NCBI RefSeq assembly: GCF_008085905.1
Contig: NZ_VSFF01000004.1
Coordinates: 434,001 to 498,000 of the forward strand
Direction: 5' to 3'
Origin: Actinomadura syzygii
Lineage (GTDB): Bacteria > Actinomycetota > Actinomycetes > Streptosporangiales > Streptosporangiaceae
Length of the DNA stretch: 64,000 nucleotides
In this document: piece by piece, positions 45,223 through 53,346 of the stretch
Layout: each line of letters opens with the position of its first letter
Numbering within the stretch: position 1 is the stretch's first letter
The notes under the pieces: model-generated
Told to the model about the DNA's origin: nothing
The model's input: the letters and a program-made list of their open reading frames with translations, nothing else
Databases searched by the model: none
Translations under genes and position numbers: made by a program

Positions 45223-45726
45223 ATGCGGGAGCAACCGGACTACGTGGCGTACGTGAGGGAACGGTCGCCGCGCCTGCTCAGAACGGCCTATCTGCTGTGC
45301 CGTGACTGGGCGCTCGCCGAGGACCTGCTGCAGACGGCATTGGTCAAGGCGTGGCGGGCGTGGCGGCGGATCGAGGACGACCCCGATCCGTACGTCTACC
45401 GCATCCTCGTCAACACGCACGCGTCCTGGACGCGGCGGCGCTGGCGGGGCGAGCGTCCCACCGAGCGTCCGGCGGACGGGCCCGACCCGGCGGACGGGAT
45501 CGGCGCGGCCGAGGACAAGGCGGTGCTGTGGGACGCGCTCGGACGGCTCCCCCACCGGCAGCGCGCGACCGTCGTGCTGCGCTACTTCGAGGACCTGTCC
45601 GAGTCGCAGGTCGCGGCGGCGCTCGGCTGCTCGGTCGGGACCGTGAAGAGCCAGACCAGCAAGGCCCTCGCCAAGCTCCGGGTCGATCCGAGCGTCCTGG
45701 CCTCAGCGTCGCGGGAAGGGGAATGA
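45223..45726 (+). CDS. SigE-type ECF sigma factor
   Basis: A 167-residue sigma factor of the actinobacterial SigE (TIGR02983) subfamily. Region 2 reads LLRTAYLLCRDWALAEDLLQTALVKAW and DPYVYRILVNTHASWTRRRW; region 4 reads LPHRQRATVVLRYFEDLSESQVAAALGCSVGTVKSQTSKALAKLR. The ATG at 45223 follows GGAGGG; a TTG at 45193 is possible. Its stop overlaps the start of a one-helix membrane protein (ATGA), a likely regulator. Confidence 0.88.
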   Translation: MREQPDYVAYVRERSPRLLRTAYLLCRDWALAEDLLQTALVKAWRAWRRIEDDPDPYVYRILVNTHASWTRRRWRGERPTERPADGPDPADGIGAAEDKAVLWDALGRLPHRQRATVVLRYFEDLSESQVAAALGCSVGTVKSQTSKALAKLRVDPSVLASASREGE

Positions 45727-46769
45727 CCATGCCGTACTCGATGCAGGACCTGGTCGAGGTCATGGAGGACGAGAGCGCGCGCGGGACGCCGCCGGCCGAC
45801 CTGCTGGACGGCGTCCGCCGCCGGGTCCGGCGCGGCAACCGTCGCCGCGCCGCCGCGGGCGCGCTCGGAGTCGCGCTGGCGGCCGCGGGCTCGTTCGCGG
45901 TGATCGCGCGGCCGGACGGCGGGGGCCCGCCGCCTGGGGACGAGCAGCGGGCGCTCGCGGCGGCCATGCCAGGCACGCCGAACGAGACCTTCCGGGACGG
46001 CCCCCAGGCCGAGGGACTCCACCCGCTGAAAGAGGTCCGTTTCACCCAGTTCGGACGAATGGCGCGCGTCACGTTCACCCCGACCGAGCCGTTCACGATG
46101 TACACGGCACAATGCGCGGATGGCAGGGCGTTCGAAACGACGCGCGGGACGTTCGGGAGCGGCGACTGCGGTTCGACGTCGTATCTCAGAACCACTCCGG
46201 GAATGCCCGTCACCGTTCAGATGACCGTCCTTCCCGTCGAGCCGGGACGGGGGCTCAGCGACGCCCTCGTCACCGGAGGCGGCGTGTCCGGCCTTTACCG
46301 GTATCTCAATTCGCACCCGCCGACGCCGGGAAACTGGAGCATTCGGATCTACAACGGAAAATGCGGTTCGATGTGCACATGGATGGCGAATCCCCGGGAC
46401 GCCCGGCGGCAGCCGTCGGTGGAGGGGTTGCCGTTGCTGGCGCGGGTGACGGGAACGGCCGACGGGCGCGTCCGCCCGGTCAGGCTCAAGCGGCCGGGCA
46501 CCTCGCTGCGCATGCGGGTGACCTGCCTGGACGGCGCGGCCACCGCCGTCGTCCAGTACGGGACGCACGCTCGCGTCATCGCCTGCGAGGCGGCCGAGTC
46601 GGAGGGCGTCGTCCGGGACGTCCGGATCGAGGCGGACACGAGCCTGATGATCGCGGTCCTCCCGGCGGAGGCGAACAAGGTGCGCGCCACCGATGAAGCC
46701 GCGCTCGCGAAACTGATGAAAGGCGTCAAGCCCGCCGGGAAATGGACGCTTGAGGTCTACGCCCGCTGA
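45723..46769 (+). CDS. one-helix membrane protein, candidate anti-sigma factor
   Basis: A 348-residue protein: a 45-residue cytoplasmic segment (MQDLVEVMEDESARGTPPADLLDGVRRRVRRGNRRRA), one transmembrane helix (AAGALGVALAAAGSFAVIA) and a 280-residue outer domain with eight or so beta strands and several cysteines (QCADGR, GDCGSTS, KCGSMCTW, VTCLDG, IACEAA). The overlap with the sigma gene and the topology fit a membrane anti-sigma factor; the short N-terminus has no zinc-binding motif, so the mechanism is open. Confidence 0.75.
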   Translation: MTMPYSMQDLVEVMEDESARGTPPADLLDGVRRRVRRGNRRRAAAGALGVALAAAGSFAVIARPDGGGPPPGDEQRALAAAMPGTPNETFRDGPQAEGLHPLKEVRFTQFGRMARVTFTPTEPFTMYTAQCADGRAFETTRGTFGSGDCGSTSYLRTTPGMPVTVQMTVLPVEPGRGLSDALVTGGGVSGLYRYLNSHPPTPGNWSIRIYNGKCGSMCTWMANPRDARRQPSVEGLPLLARVTGTADGRVRPVRLKRPGTSLRMRVTCLDGAATAVVQYGTHARVIACEAAESEGVVRDVRIEADTSLMIAVLPAEANKVRATDEAALAKLMKGVKPAGKWTLEVYAR

Positions 46770-46778
46770 ACTCCCGGG

Positions 46779-47378
46779 TCAGGCATGATCGGCGCAGCAG
46801 GGTGTCGGATTGGGTACCTCGAAGGGCACGAGCACACCGCCCGCGGCGGGCATCGCGGCCAGCACTAGAACGCCGTCCGCCCATTCGGGACGGACGTGCC
46901 CGCGGGTGTCGAGCACCGTTTCAGACGCGGGCGGCTCGGGCGTGGCGAGTACCCGAATCCGTTCGATGGCCGACAATTCCAAAACGTCGCCCACGGTGAG
47001 CGTTCCGGTGAGCCGCTCCGCCCCCGGAAAGAGGACGGCGCGTCCCGACCGGCGGGCGGCGTGCTCCCCCGCCGCGACGGCGGCCGATCCGGCGAGGTCG
47101 GACGGGCCCCGGCGGCTGTCGAAGGAGACCCCGGCGTCGTCCGGGAGAGCGCCGAGATCGGCGTCGGCGGGCACGTCCAGTGACACCGCGACGTGCGGGT
47201 GCCCGTCGCGGATGAAATGGGTGCAGGCGGTGGCGCCGTCCTGGAGGCCGAGCGCGGTGACCAGATCGCGGATCAGGTGCTCGGCCTCCAGGAGCGTCCT
47301 CGTGCCGGTGTCGACGCCGAGGACGCGCGTCGCGGGCTTCTCCGGCGGCGCGGTCGTCCTCGGCGTCGGACCCGTCAT
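46779..47378 (-). CDS. hypothetical protein coupled to a PHP metallohydrolase
   Basis: A 199-residue soluble protein starting with an ATGA overlap with the metallohydrolase gene. Segments such as FIRDGHPHVAVSLDVPADAD and VLFPGAERLTGTLTVGDVLELSAIERIRVL are regular beta-alpha elements. No signal peptide, membrane span or catalytic motif is recognised. The coupling suggests that it acts with, or on the precursor of, the exported hydrolase. Confidence 0.65.
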   Translation of the reverse strand: MTGPTPRTTAPPEKPATRVLGVDTGTRTLLEAEHLIRDLVTALGLQDGATACTHFIRDGHPHVAVSLDVPADADLGALPDDAGVSFDSRRGPSDLAGSAAVAAGEHAARRSGRAVLFPGAERLTGTLTVGDVLELSAIERIRVLATPEPPASETVLDTRGHVRPEWADGVLVLAAMPAAGGVLVPFEVPNPTPCCADHA

Positions 47379-49060
47379 CGGCCGGGGAGCACCCAGATGG
47401 GGTTGCTGTAGAACCAGAGGTCCTTCCACGGGTCGGCGTTGCCGACGACGTCCATGGCGGGACCGTTCGGGTCGACGTCCTTTCCGCGCAGTCCCGGGGC
47501 GCTCCGGTTGCCGTCCGTCCCGCGCAGCCGCAGGTAGACGGGCTTGTCGACGGCGCCGAGCGAGTAGACCAGCCGGACCGAGCCCGAGTTCCTCCCGACC
47601 TCGAACGACTTCACGACCTTGGTGTTCGGCGTGGTGAAGGCGTCCTTGTCGGAGACGGCCCCGGTCACGTCGCCCTGGACGACGTCCACCCGCGCGAGCG
47701 TCGGGACGAACTGCGCCCAGTTCGGGCCGTTCGCCAGGTCGATCTCGATGACCAGCTCCACCTTGCCTCCACGCCGGACGTGCAGGACGCCGCCGAGCGG
47801 GACGCCGCGCTGCCCGGCGCCGGTCGCCCTGGCCCGGACGTCCAGGCCGCTGATCAGGCCGCCGTGGTCCACCCAGACCCGTCCCTCACGGATGGCGTTC
47901 ATGACGGCGGCGTAGGAGAACGACGTCGCGCCCACGTGCGTGCGGCTGTAGTAGCCGGGCCAGAAGTCGCCGTTGGCGAGGTTGACGTCCCCCGCGTAGA
48001 CGGGGTCGTTGTAGTAGCCGTTCTTGTTGAAGTCGCTGTCCGGGCCCCGCGTCGAGTTGTCGGCGTAGACGGTGTGCGAGTCGGAGTTGGCGGTGATCCA
48101 CCACGGCTTGCCCTCCGCGAGGAGGCTGTCCCAGAGGCCGCCGACGGTCGCGGTCATCCAGTCGAAGCCGCCGAACGTCCGGTAGCTCTCGGCGGGGTAT
48201 CCGGGGAAGGAGTCGGCGCTCGGGTTGCTGTCGTAGAAGCCGCGTCCCGAGCCGGGGCCGTGCGGCTTCGGGATCCCGGCGGCCTGGTGGCCGGGCGCGC
48301 CCTCCATGCCGACGGCGATCCGGGGCTGGGCGTCGCGCCAGCCGCGGATCTCGTGCGGCGAGTCGATGCCCTTGCGGGCCGGGTGGTTGGCGAGGAACAG
48401 CGCGTCCGTGACCTTGCGGCGGCGGACCGCGTCCGCGAGGAAGTTCACGCCCGCGATCGCCAGCGCCTCGTTGGCGGGCGTGCTGGCCGTCGCGTTCTTG
48501 ACCACGCCGTCGAAGGAGTTCTCGAACTCCTTCAGCACCGCGACCTCGCTGCTTCCCGGGTGGACGAACACGGTGCCGTGCTCGGCCGCCGGGATGTTCC
48601 ATTCGAGCCCCTGGAACACGAGCGTGTCCTCGACCTCCGAGCGCGCGGCCCGGATGTCGGGGTTGACCTTCTCGACACCGATCTTGGCGTGCTGGACGCT
48701 GCCGTGGTCGGTGATGACCATCCAGTCCAGCCCGAAGGCGTTGGCGTGCCGGACGTGGTCGATGACGCGGTACTGGCCGTCCGGGCTGAACTGGGTGTGG
48801 ATGTGGTGGTCGCCCGCCAGCCACACGTACCCGTCGCGCGGCTCCCGGCGGCCCGCCCGGGCCTGCGCCGCCGCGGCCGTCCCCCCGCTTCCGAGGACGC
48901 TCCCCGCGGCGAGTCCCGCGCCGAGCAGCCCGCTGCCGCGCAGCATCGAGCGGCGCGACACCTCGGCGGGCGACAGCGCCTCGTCCGGCACGGCCGCGTC
49001 CAGGACGGGCGGCAGTTCCTGACGCTCCCCGTGCGAATGGTGATGGTGGTGATGGCCCAT
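47375..49060 (-). CDS. Tat-exported CehA/McbA-type PHP metallohydrolase
   Basis: A 561-residue protein. The N-terminus MGHHHHHHSHGERQ is a natural histidine run, followed by the twin-arginine signal SRRSMLRGSGLLGAGLAAG near residues 35-55. The PHP domain shows the metal-binding sites GDHHIHTQFSPDG, VITDHGSVQHA, LEWNIPAAEHGTVF and TANSDSHTVYADN, as in CehA/McbA carbaryl esterases and phosphoesterases. A C-terminal beta domain follows. GAGGAGG precedes the ATG at 49060. The substrate is not predictable; export folded via Tat implies metal loading in the cytoplasm. Confidence 0.85.
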   Translation of the reverse strand: MGHHHHHHSHGERQELPPVLDAAVPDEALSPAEVSRRSMLRGSGLLGAGLAAGSVLGSGGTAAAAQARAGRREPRDGYVWLAGDHHIHTQFSPDGQYRVIDHVRHANAFGLDWMVITDHGSVQHAKIGVEKVNPDIRAARSEVEDTLVFQGLEWNIPAAEHGTVFVHPGSSEVAVLKEFENSFDGVVKNATASTPANEALAIAGVNFLADAVRRRKVTDALFLANHPARKGIDSPHEIRGWRDAQPRIAVGMEGAPGHQAAGIPKPHGPGSGRGFYDSNPSADSFPGYPAESYRTFGGFDWMTATVGGLWDSLLAEGKPWWITANSDSHTVYADNSTRGPDSDFNKNGYYNDPVYAGDVNLANGDFWPGYYSRTHVGATSFSYAAVMNAIREGRVWVDHGGLISGLDVRARATGAGQRGVPLGGVLHVRRGGKVELVIEIDLANGPNWAQFVPTLARVDVVQGDVTGAVSDKDAFTTPNTKVVKSFEVGRNSGSVRLVYSLGAVDKPVYLRLRGTDGNRSAPGLRGKDVDPNGPAMDVVGNADPWKDLWFYSNPIWVLPGR

Positions 49061-49169
49061 GCCGCCTCCTCGCTGACGCCGCCGACCCCCGGCCGGCTCC
49101 GCGAAGCACTTTGACCAGCAAACATGAACATCACGGAACACCAGGATGATCAATAACCGACGAAAGTCC

Positions 49170-50708
49170 TCAGGTGAGCTGCCGATCGAGGTCGTCGGCG
49201 TCCTGAACCGCCGTTTCGGCTTCTTCGGAGTCGCGTTTCCCGGCGCGGAGGGCGGACAGCGCGAGCCCGACCGCCAGGCAGGCGAACGGCATGGCGGGGA
49301 CCACGTACCGGTAGTCGAAGTCGGCGCTGGCGATGGGGAACACCAGGAGGGTCGTCCCCGCGCCCCAGGCCAGGAGGACCTCCCTGCGCCGCCGCCGCGC
49401 CGCGGCCAGCCCCAGGAGGCCGAGCGCGAACACGCCGCCGAGCGCCGGTCCCGGCAGGTGGTACCGCTTCTGATAGGCGATCATGCTGTCCGCGTAGGGC
49501 TGGACGACCTGGCTCGGCTCGTCGGTGCGGCCGTAGCTCATGGCGTCCGACAGGACCGTCCCGCCGCGCCGCCAGCTCCGTCCGCCGGGGAAGATCTGCG
49601 TGCTGTCCGGGAAGTGGTACAGCGCCTCGGTCGAAGCGGTCGGACGCGGGTACCGGTGCGGGCTGAAGGCCAGGCGGAGGTCGTGTCCCACCGTGCTGAG
49701 GTAGGCGCGGGGCTGGGCGAGGATCGCGCGGATCGCGAAGTCGCGCAGCGTCGCGTTGGACTCCGGTGACACGACGTTGTCGAGACGCTGCCGCGGCGGG
49801 ACGTCGGCGCGCCAGATCAGGTGGCCCGGCGGGTCGTGCTCGGCCTTGGTCTTCGCGTCGAGGCAGAGGTCCCGCTCGTCCGCCGGGGGGTGCATCTTCG
49901 CGCAGTTGGCGAAGCCGGCCGTCCGTCCCCACAGGTAGAGGCCGTCTGCGGTGGTGAGGCCGTAGGTGCCGCGCTCGGAATGGAACCACATCGCGTAGGC
50001 GGCCAGCGGGATCGCCGCCGCCGCGCCGAACGCCAGCGCCGGACGCCAGTCCGGGCGTGCCTTGGGCAGCAGTCCGGGGAACAGCCGCGCCCTGCGTCTC
50101 CGCAGCAGGAGGACGAGCAGGATCAGCGGGATCAGCGGAGCCCCCGCCGACCGGACGAGGACCGCGGCGCCGAGCAGCAGGCCCGCGGGCAGGGCGAGCC
50201 ACCAGAACGGCGGGCCCGGACGGTCGTCCCCGCTCCGCCACAGCAGCAGCGTCAGCCCGGCGGCGATAAGGAACGTGAACAGGGCCTCCGACATCAGCAG
50301 GTGCTCAAGCTCCACCTGGTAGGCGTCGAACAGGACCGGCAGCGTGACGATGGTCGCCGCCCATCCGGGCAGCCGCGCCCGGACGAGCACCGCGTACAGC
50401 ATCACCGCGACCGCCAGGCCCATGAGGTGCTGCACGACCATGACGGCGGTCAGGCTGTGCAGCGGCTCCAGCAGGCGGAGCAGGAAGGAGTATCCGATCG
50501 TCTTGCTCGGCGACGGCTCGGGACGCATCGCGTATCCGAGGTAGAAGTAGGAGTCGCCGGTGAACCAGAGGCCCTGCGGGTAGGCGCGTGTGGCGGTCCA
50601 GCGCAGCAGTGCGCCGCCGAGCAGCGCCAGCAGGAAGGGGCCGTGCCGGAGGAGGGGGACGAGACGCCGTCCGAAACCGGGGAACGCCGCGATCAGCCCA
50701 GGGGGCAC
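49170..50708 (-). CDS. GT-C fold membrane glycosyltransferase-like protein
   Basis: A 512-residue protein with about eleven hydrophobic segments. The first outer loop has GLWFTGDSYFYLGYAM, where the D-S-Y acidic residue corresponds to the catalytic aspartate of lipid-linked-sugar GT-C enzymes of the GT39/ArnT type. A 160-residue outer domain (about 230-390) sits between the membrane blocks. The end is charged and cytoplasmic. GTG at 50708 is the start. It may transfer a sugar from a polyprenyl carrier to a cell-surface acceptor. Confidence 0.75.
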   Translation of the reverse strand: MPPGLIAAFPGFGRRLVPLLRHGPFLLALLGGALLRWTATRAYPQGLWFTGDSYFYLGYAMRPEPSPSKTIGYSFLLRLLEPLHSLTAVMVVQHLMGLAVAVMLYAVLVRARLPGWAATIVTLPVLFDAYQVELEHLLMSEALFTFLIAAGLTLLLWRSGDDRPGPPFWWLALPAGLLLGAAVLVRSAGAPLIPLILLVLLLRRRRARLFPGLLPKARPDWRPALAFGAAAAIPLAAYAMWFHSERGTYGLTTADGLYLWGRTAGFANCAKMHPPADERDLCLDAKTKAEHDPPGHLIWRADVPPRQRLDNVVSPESNATLRDFAIRAILAQPRAYLSTVGHDLRLAFSPHRYPRPTASTEALYHFPDSTQIFPGGRSWRRGGTVLSDAMSYGRTDEPSQVVQPYADSMIAYQKRYHLPGPALGGVFALGLLGLAAARRRRREVLLAWGAGTTLLVFPIASADFDYRYVVPAMPFACLAVGLALSALRAGKRDSEEAETAVQDADDLDRQLT

Positions 50709-50826
50709 GCCTACTCCGCCCTATCGTTCTCGATGACAGAAACGATCATGGTAGGCGGGCCCCGTGGCCGGACGGTGAACACCAGGTTGCGGGCATCAGG
50801 GCCAACGAACGTCAAACCCGTCGAAG

Positions 50827-51615
50827 TCAGGGCTTGCGGGCTAGGCCGCCTGAGCAGGAGACGCGGGGGGCGTTCTCGTGGCCTGGGTCGGGGCGCCAGT
50901 CCGTGACCGGGACGACGCCCGGTTCGACGAGGTCGAGCCCGTCGAAGAAGCGGGCGAGCTGCTCGGGATCGCGCGGTTTGTACGGGGCCGCGCCGCTGCC
51001 CGCGTTGTAGGCGCTGATCGCCTGCGTGTAGGCGGGGTCGGCGGTCGTGCCGTCGTAAAGGGCCAGGTAGCTGCCGGACGGCAGCGCCGCCATGAGCCGC
51101 GCCACGATCGAGCGCGCCTCGTCGTCGTCACCGACCAGCCCCATGATGCCCATCAGCATCAGCGCGACCGGCCGGGCGTAGTCGAGCGTCCGGGCTGCCT
51201 CGGTCAGGACGGCGTCGGGGTCGTGGACGTCCGCCTCGACGTAGTCGGTGACTCCCTCCGGCGTGCTGGTCAGCAGCGCCCTGGCCTGGGTCAGGACGAG
51301 CGGGTCGTTGTCGACGTAGACGATCCGGGAGCGCGGCACCAGGCGCTGGGCGATCTCGTGCGTGTTGTCCATGGTGGGGAGGCCGGTGCCGATGTCCAGG
51401 AACTGCTCGACGCCCGCCTCGCCCGCCAGGTACCGCACCACCCTCCGCAGCATCTGCCGGGACTGCTGGGCCATGTCGACCATCCCCGGGAAGACCGCGA
51501 TGACCTGCTCCCCCGCCCGCCGGTCGACGGGGAAGTTGTCGGTTCCGCCCAGCAGGAAGTTCCAGACCCGCGCCGAATGCGGGACGGAAGTGTCGATTTT
51601 GTCCGTCCGGTTCAT
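50827..51615 (-). CDS. DUF574 (SAM) methyltransferase
   Basis: A 262-residue protein of the actinobacterial S-adenosylmethionine methyltransferase family PF04672. Hallmarks are the N-terminal PHSARVWNFLLGGTDNFPVDR, the SAM-site FLDIGTGLPTMDNTHEIAQ, RIVYVDNDPLVLTQARALL and the RPVALMLMGIMGLV strand. Genomes of streptomycetes and relatives contain dozens of copies with mostly unknown targets. It appears monocistronic. The ATG is at 51615. Confidence 0.9.
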   Translation of the reverse strand: MNRTDKIDTSVPHSARVWNFLLGGTDNFPVDRRAGEQVIAVFPGMVDMAQQSRQMLRRVVRYLAGEAGVEQFLDIGTGLPTMDNTHEIAQRLVPRSRIVYVDNDPLVLTQARALLTSTPEGVTDYVEADVHDPDAVLTEAARTLDYARPVALMLMGIMGLVGDDDEARSIVARLMAALPSGSYLALYDGTTADPAYTQAISAYNAGSGAAPYKPRDPEQLARFFDGLDLVEPGVVPVTDWRPDPGHENAPRVSCSGGLARKP

Positions 51616-51698
51616 AGTGAAGGGCTACCCACACACCGCCCGCCCGTTCACGGGGAGCGCCACCGGAGCACGGGCGCGGGACGTCTTTTGCCCGGCCG

Positions 51699-52067
51699 TC
51701 AACTTCGGCCGGTGTCGATGACGCAGAACCGGTTCCCGTCAGGGTCGGCGAGGACGATGAAGTCCGGGTCGTCCGGATAGAGGTCCCAGTCGACGTGCTC
51801 CGCGCCGAGCGACACGAGCCGCTCGACTTCGGCGGCCTGCTCGGCCGCGCTGTCCGCGTACAGGTCCAGGTGCACGCGCGGATGCTCCTGGACGGGTGAC
51901 TCGCTCAGGCCCAGCGCCACCTGGACGCCGTTCCCTTCGGCGGGGAGCAGGACGGTCCAGCGGTCGTTCGCGTCGTCGCGGGGGACGTACCCGAGGGCCC
52001 GCGTCCAGAAGGTCACCGCGCGGCGGACGTCCGACACGCCGAGCACGACAGATCCGATAGTCAGCAC
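51699..52067 (-). CDS. VOC superfamily (glyoxalase/bleomycin resistance-like) protein
   Basis: A 122-residue protein with two beta-alpha-beta-beta-beta units: IGSVVLGVSDVRRAVTFWTRALGYVPR, then PRVHLDLYADSAAEQAAEVERLVSLGA and FIVLADPDGNRFCVID. The terminal D-P-D-G-N-x-F-C motif is typical of small dimeric VOC proteins. Most are uncharacterised; some bind bleomycin-type drugs. The GTG start is at 52067. Confidence 0.87.
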   Translation of the reverse strand: MLTIGSVVLGVSDVRRAVTFWTRALGYVPRDDANDRWTVLLPAEGNGVQVALGLSESPVQEHPRVHLDLYADSAAEQAAEVERLVSLGAEHVDWDLYPDDPDFIVLADPDGNRFCVIDTGRS

Positions 52068-52134
52068 GGACGAAAGTGAACCAGGACGGTCCGACGGCCC
52101 CGACGTCGCCCCGCCCCGCCGCCTCCCGGTTCGC

Positions 52135-52410
52135 TCAGGACGGCCCGATCGGCGGCGCCGGACGCGGGGTGGCCGAGTCCTCGACGCTGAAGATGACGTG
52201 CGGGCGGTTGTGCGCGTGGTTGAGCGCCCACAGGCCGATCGCGTCGGCGGCGGTGAAGATCACTGCGATAAGGATGTAGAGGACGAGCCGCCGCCGCCTC
52301 TCCCGGCGGCGCCACTCGCGCCGGACGCGCGGATAGGCGTCCGGGTCGGGCGTGACGCCGCCCGCGAGGGCGTCCAGCGCGTCGCGCAGGCGGTCCTCGG
52401 TGTCGTTCAT
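52135..52410 (-). CDS. small one-helix membrane protein coupled to a sigma factor
   Basis: A 91-residue protein: an acidic N-terminal helix (NDTEDRLRDALDALAGGVTPD), an arginine block (RREWRRRERRRR), one membrane helix (LVLYILIAVIFTAADAIGLWAL) and a short outer tail. Its ATG overlaps the sigma stop (ATGA). Layout and coupling fit a minimal membrane anti-sigma factor or a modulator of the sigma protein. Confidence 0.7.
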   Translation of the reverse strand: MNDTEDRLRDALDALAGGVTPDPDAYPRVRREWRRRERRRRLVLYILIAVIFTAADAIGLWALNHAHNRPHVIFSVEDSATPRPAPPIGPS

Positions 52411-53174
52411 CGTCGCTCCCGCAGGATCTTGGTGAGCGCGGCCATTCCCCGCGAGGTGTGCGCCTTGACCGCCCCGGCGGAGATGCCCATCGCGTCGGCG
52501 ATGTCGCTCTCGCGGAGCCCGAGCCAGTAGCGCAGGACGAGCGCCTCGCGCTGCCGCGCCGACAGCCGCCGCAGCGCCTCGATCAGCGCCCGCTGGTCGT
52601 CGTGCAGCAGCGCGACGCTCTCCGCGGACGCCTCCGTCTCGGCGGACCAGTCGGTGTGCTTCCGGACGACCTGCAAATGCCTGAGCCGCATGCGGGTGAG
52701 GTTGCAGACCACGGACCGGAGGTAGGGCAGCGCGGACTCGGCGGTGCGCAACCGGTTCCAGCGGCGGTGGAGCTGGCAGAACGCCTCGGCGACGATGTCC
52801 TCCCCGTCGTCGGCGCCCAGCAGCACCGCGAGGCGGAGCAGCCCGGCGTAGTGCGCACCGAACAGACGGGTGACAGCGGTCTCCCGATCGACGCCGCGCA
52901 GGTCGTCCGCCATCTCCTCCGCCGAAGTCCCCGCCGAGGATCCGGGCGGGGACTCCGTCGGGGCCTCAGGCAGGGACTTCGCCGGGGATTCGGGCGGGGA
53001 CTTCGCCGGGGCCTCGGGTGGGGACTCCGCCGGAGACACCGCCGGGGCCGCTGCCGGGGCCTCGGGCAGGGACCCCGGCGGTGACTTGGGCAGGGACTCA
53101 GGCAGGGACTCAGGGACGGCCGTCTTGCCGGGGGCGAAGAGGCGAACGGAGACGCCCGGCCGGACGGCGCTCAT
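52407..53174 (-). CDS. ECF sigma factor with a Pro/Ser/Glu repeat N-terminus
   Basis: A 255-residue protein. Residues about 95-250 form a normal SigE-like ECF sigma factor: region 2 (LFGAHYAGLLRLAVLLGADDGEDIVAEAFCQLHRRW, YLRSVVCNLTRMRLRH) and region 4 (LRRLSARQREALVLRYWLGLRESDIADAMGISAGAVKAH). Residues about 20-85 are a low-complexity extension made of ESLPxSPP and EAPAKSPP units, unusual for this family. An internal start near residue 87 (MADDLRGVD) would give a standard-size sigma. The annotated ATG lies in an ATGA overlap produced by a tandem duplication. Confidence 0.8.
   Translation of the reverse strand: MSAVRPGVSVRLFAPGKTAVPESLPESLPKSPPGSLPEAPAAAPAVSPAESPPEAPAKSPPESPAKSLPEAPTESPPGSSAGTSAEEMADDLRGVDRETAVTRLFGAHYAGLLRLAVLLGADDGEDIVAEAFCQLHRRWNRLRTAESALPYLRSVVCNLTRMRLRHLQVVRKHTDWSAETEASAESVALLHDDQRALIEALRRLSARQREALVLRYWLGLRESDIADAMGISAGAVKAHTSRGMAALTKILRERR
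52929..53111 (-). repeat. degenerate tandem repeat encoding Pro-Ser-Glu units
   Basis: The coding strand contains imperfect copies of a 12- to 18-base unit encoding ESLPxSPPxS, EAPAKSPPES and similar. Units vary in length but stay in frame, so repeat-number change would alter the extension without breaking the sigma factor. Confidence 0.7.
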
Positions 53175-53346
53175 GCGATCGTCTCCGTCCTGCCGCCGAG
53201 GGGCGGCGGGAGTCTCCGCGGTCGGGGGCCGGTGCGGCGCGGCACGCCCGGCCGGAGGGCGCTCATGCGATCGTCTCCGTTCTGCCGCCGAGAGGCGGCG
53301 GTACCGTCCGCGGCCGGGGGCCGGTGCCGCGCGGGACGCCCAGCCG
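53154..53346. repeat. 92-bp tandem duplication at the symporter/sigma-factor junction
   Basis: Positions 53154-53265 and 53246-53346 are about 85-90 percent similar at an offset of 92 bp; for example TGCGATCGTCTCCGT begins at 53174 and again at 53266. Each copy contains the end of the symporter reading frame (GGRTETIA then stop) overlapping an ATG that begins MSAxRPGV. The outer copy belongs to the symporter stop, the inner copy to the sigma start, and between them a 31-codon frame (53266-53171) remains. Confidence 0.8.

Noticed and set aside
52929..53111. CRISPR-like or minisatellite array
   Set aside because: Units are short, variable and in frame within a sigma-factor gene; no regular spacers.
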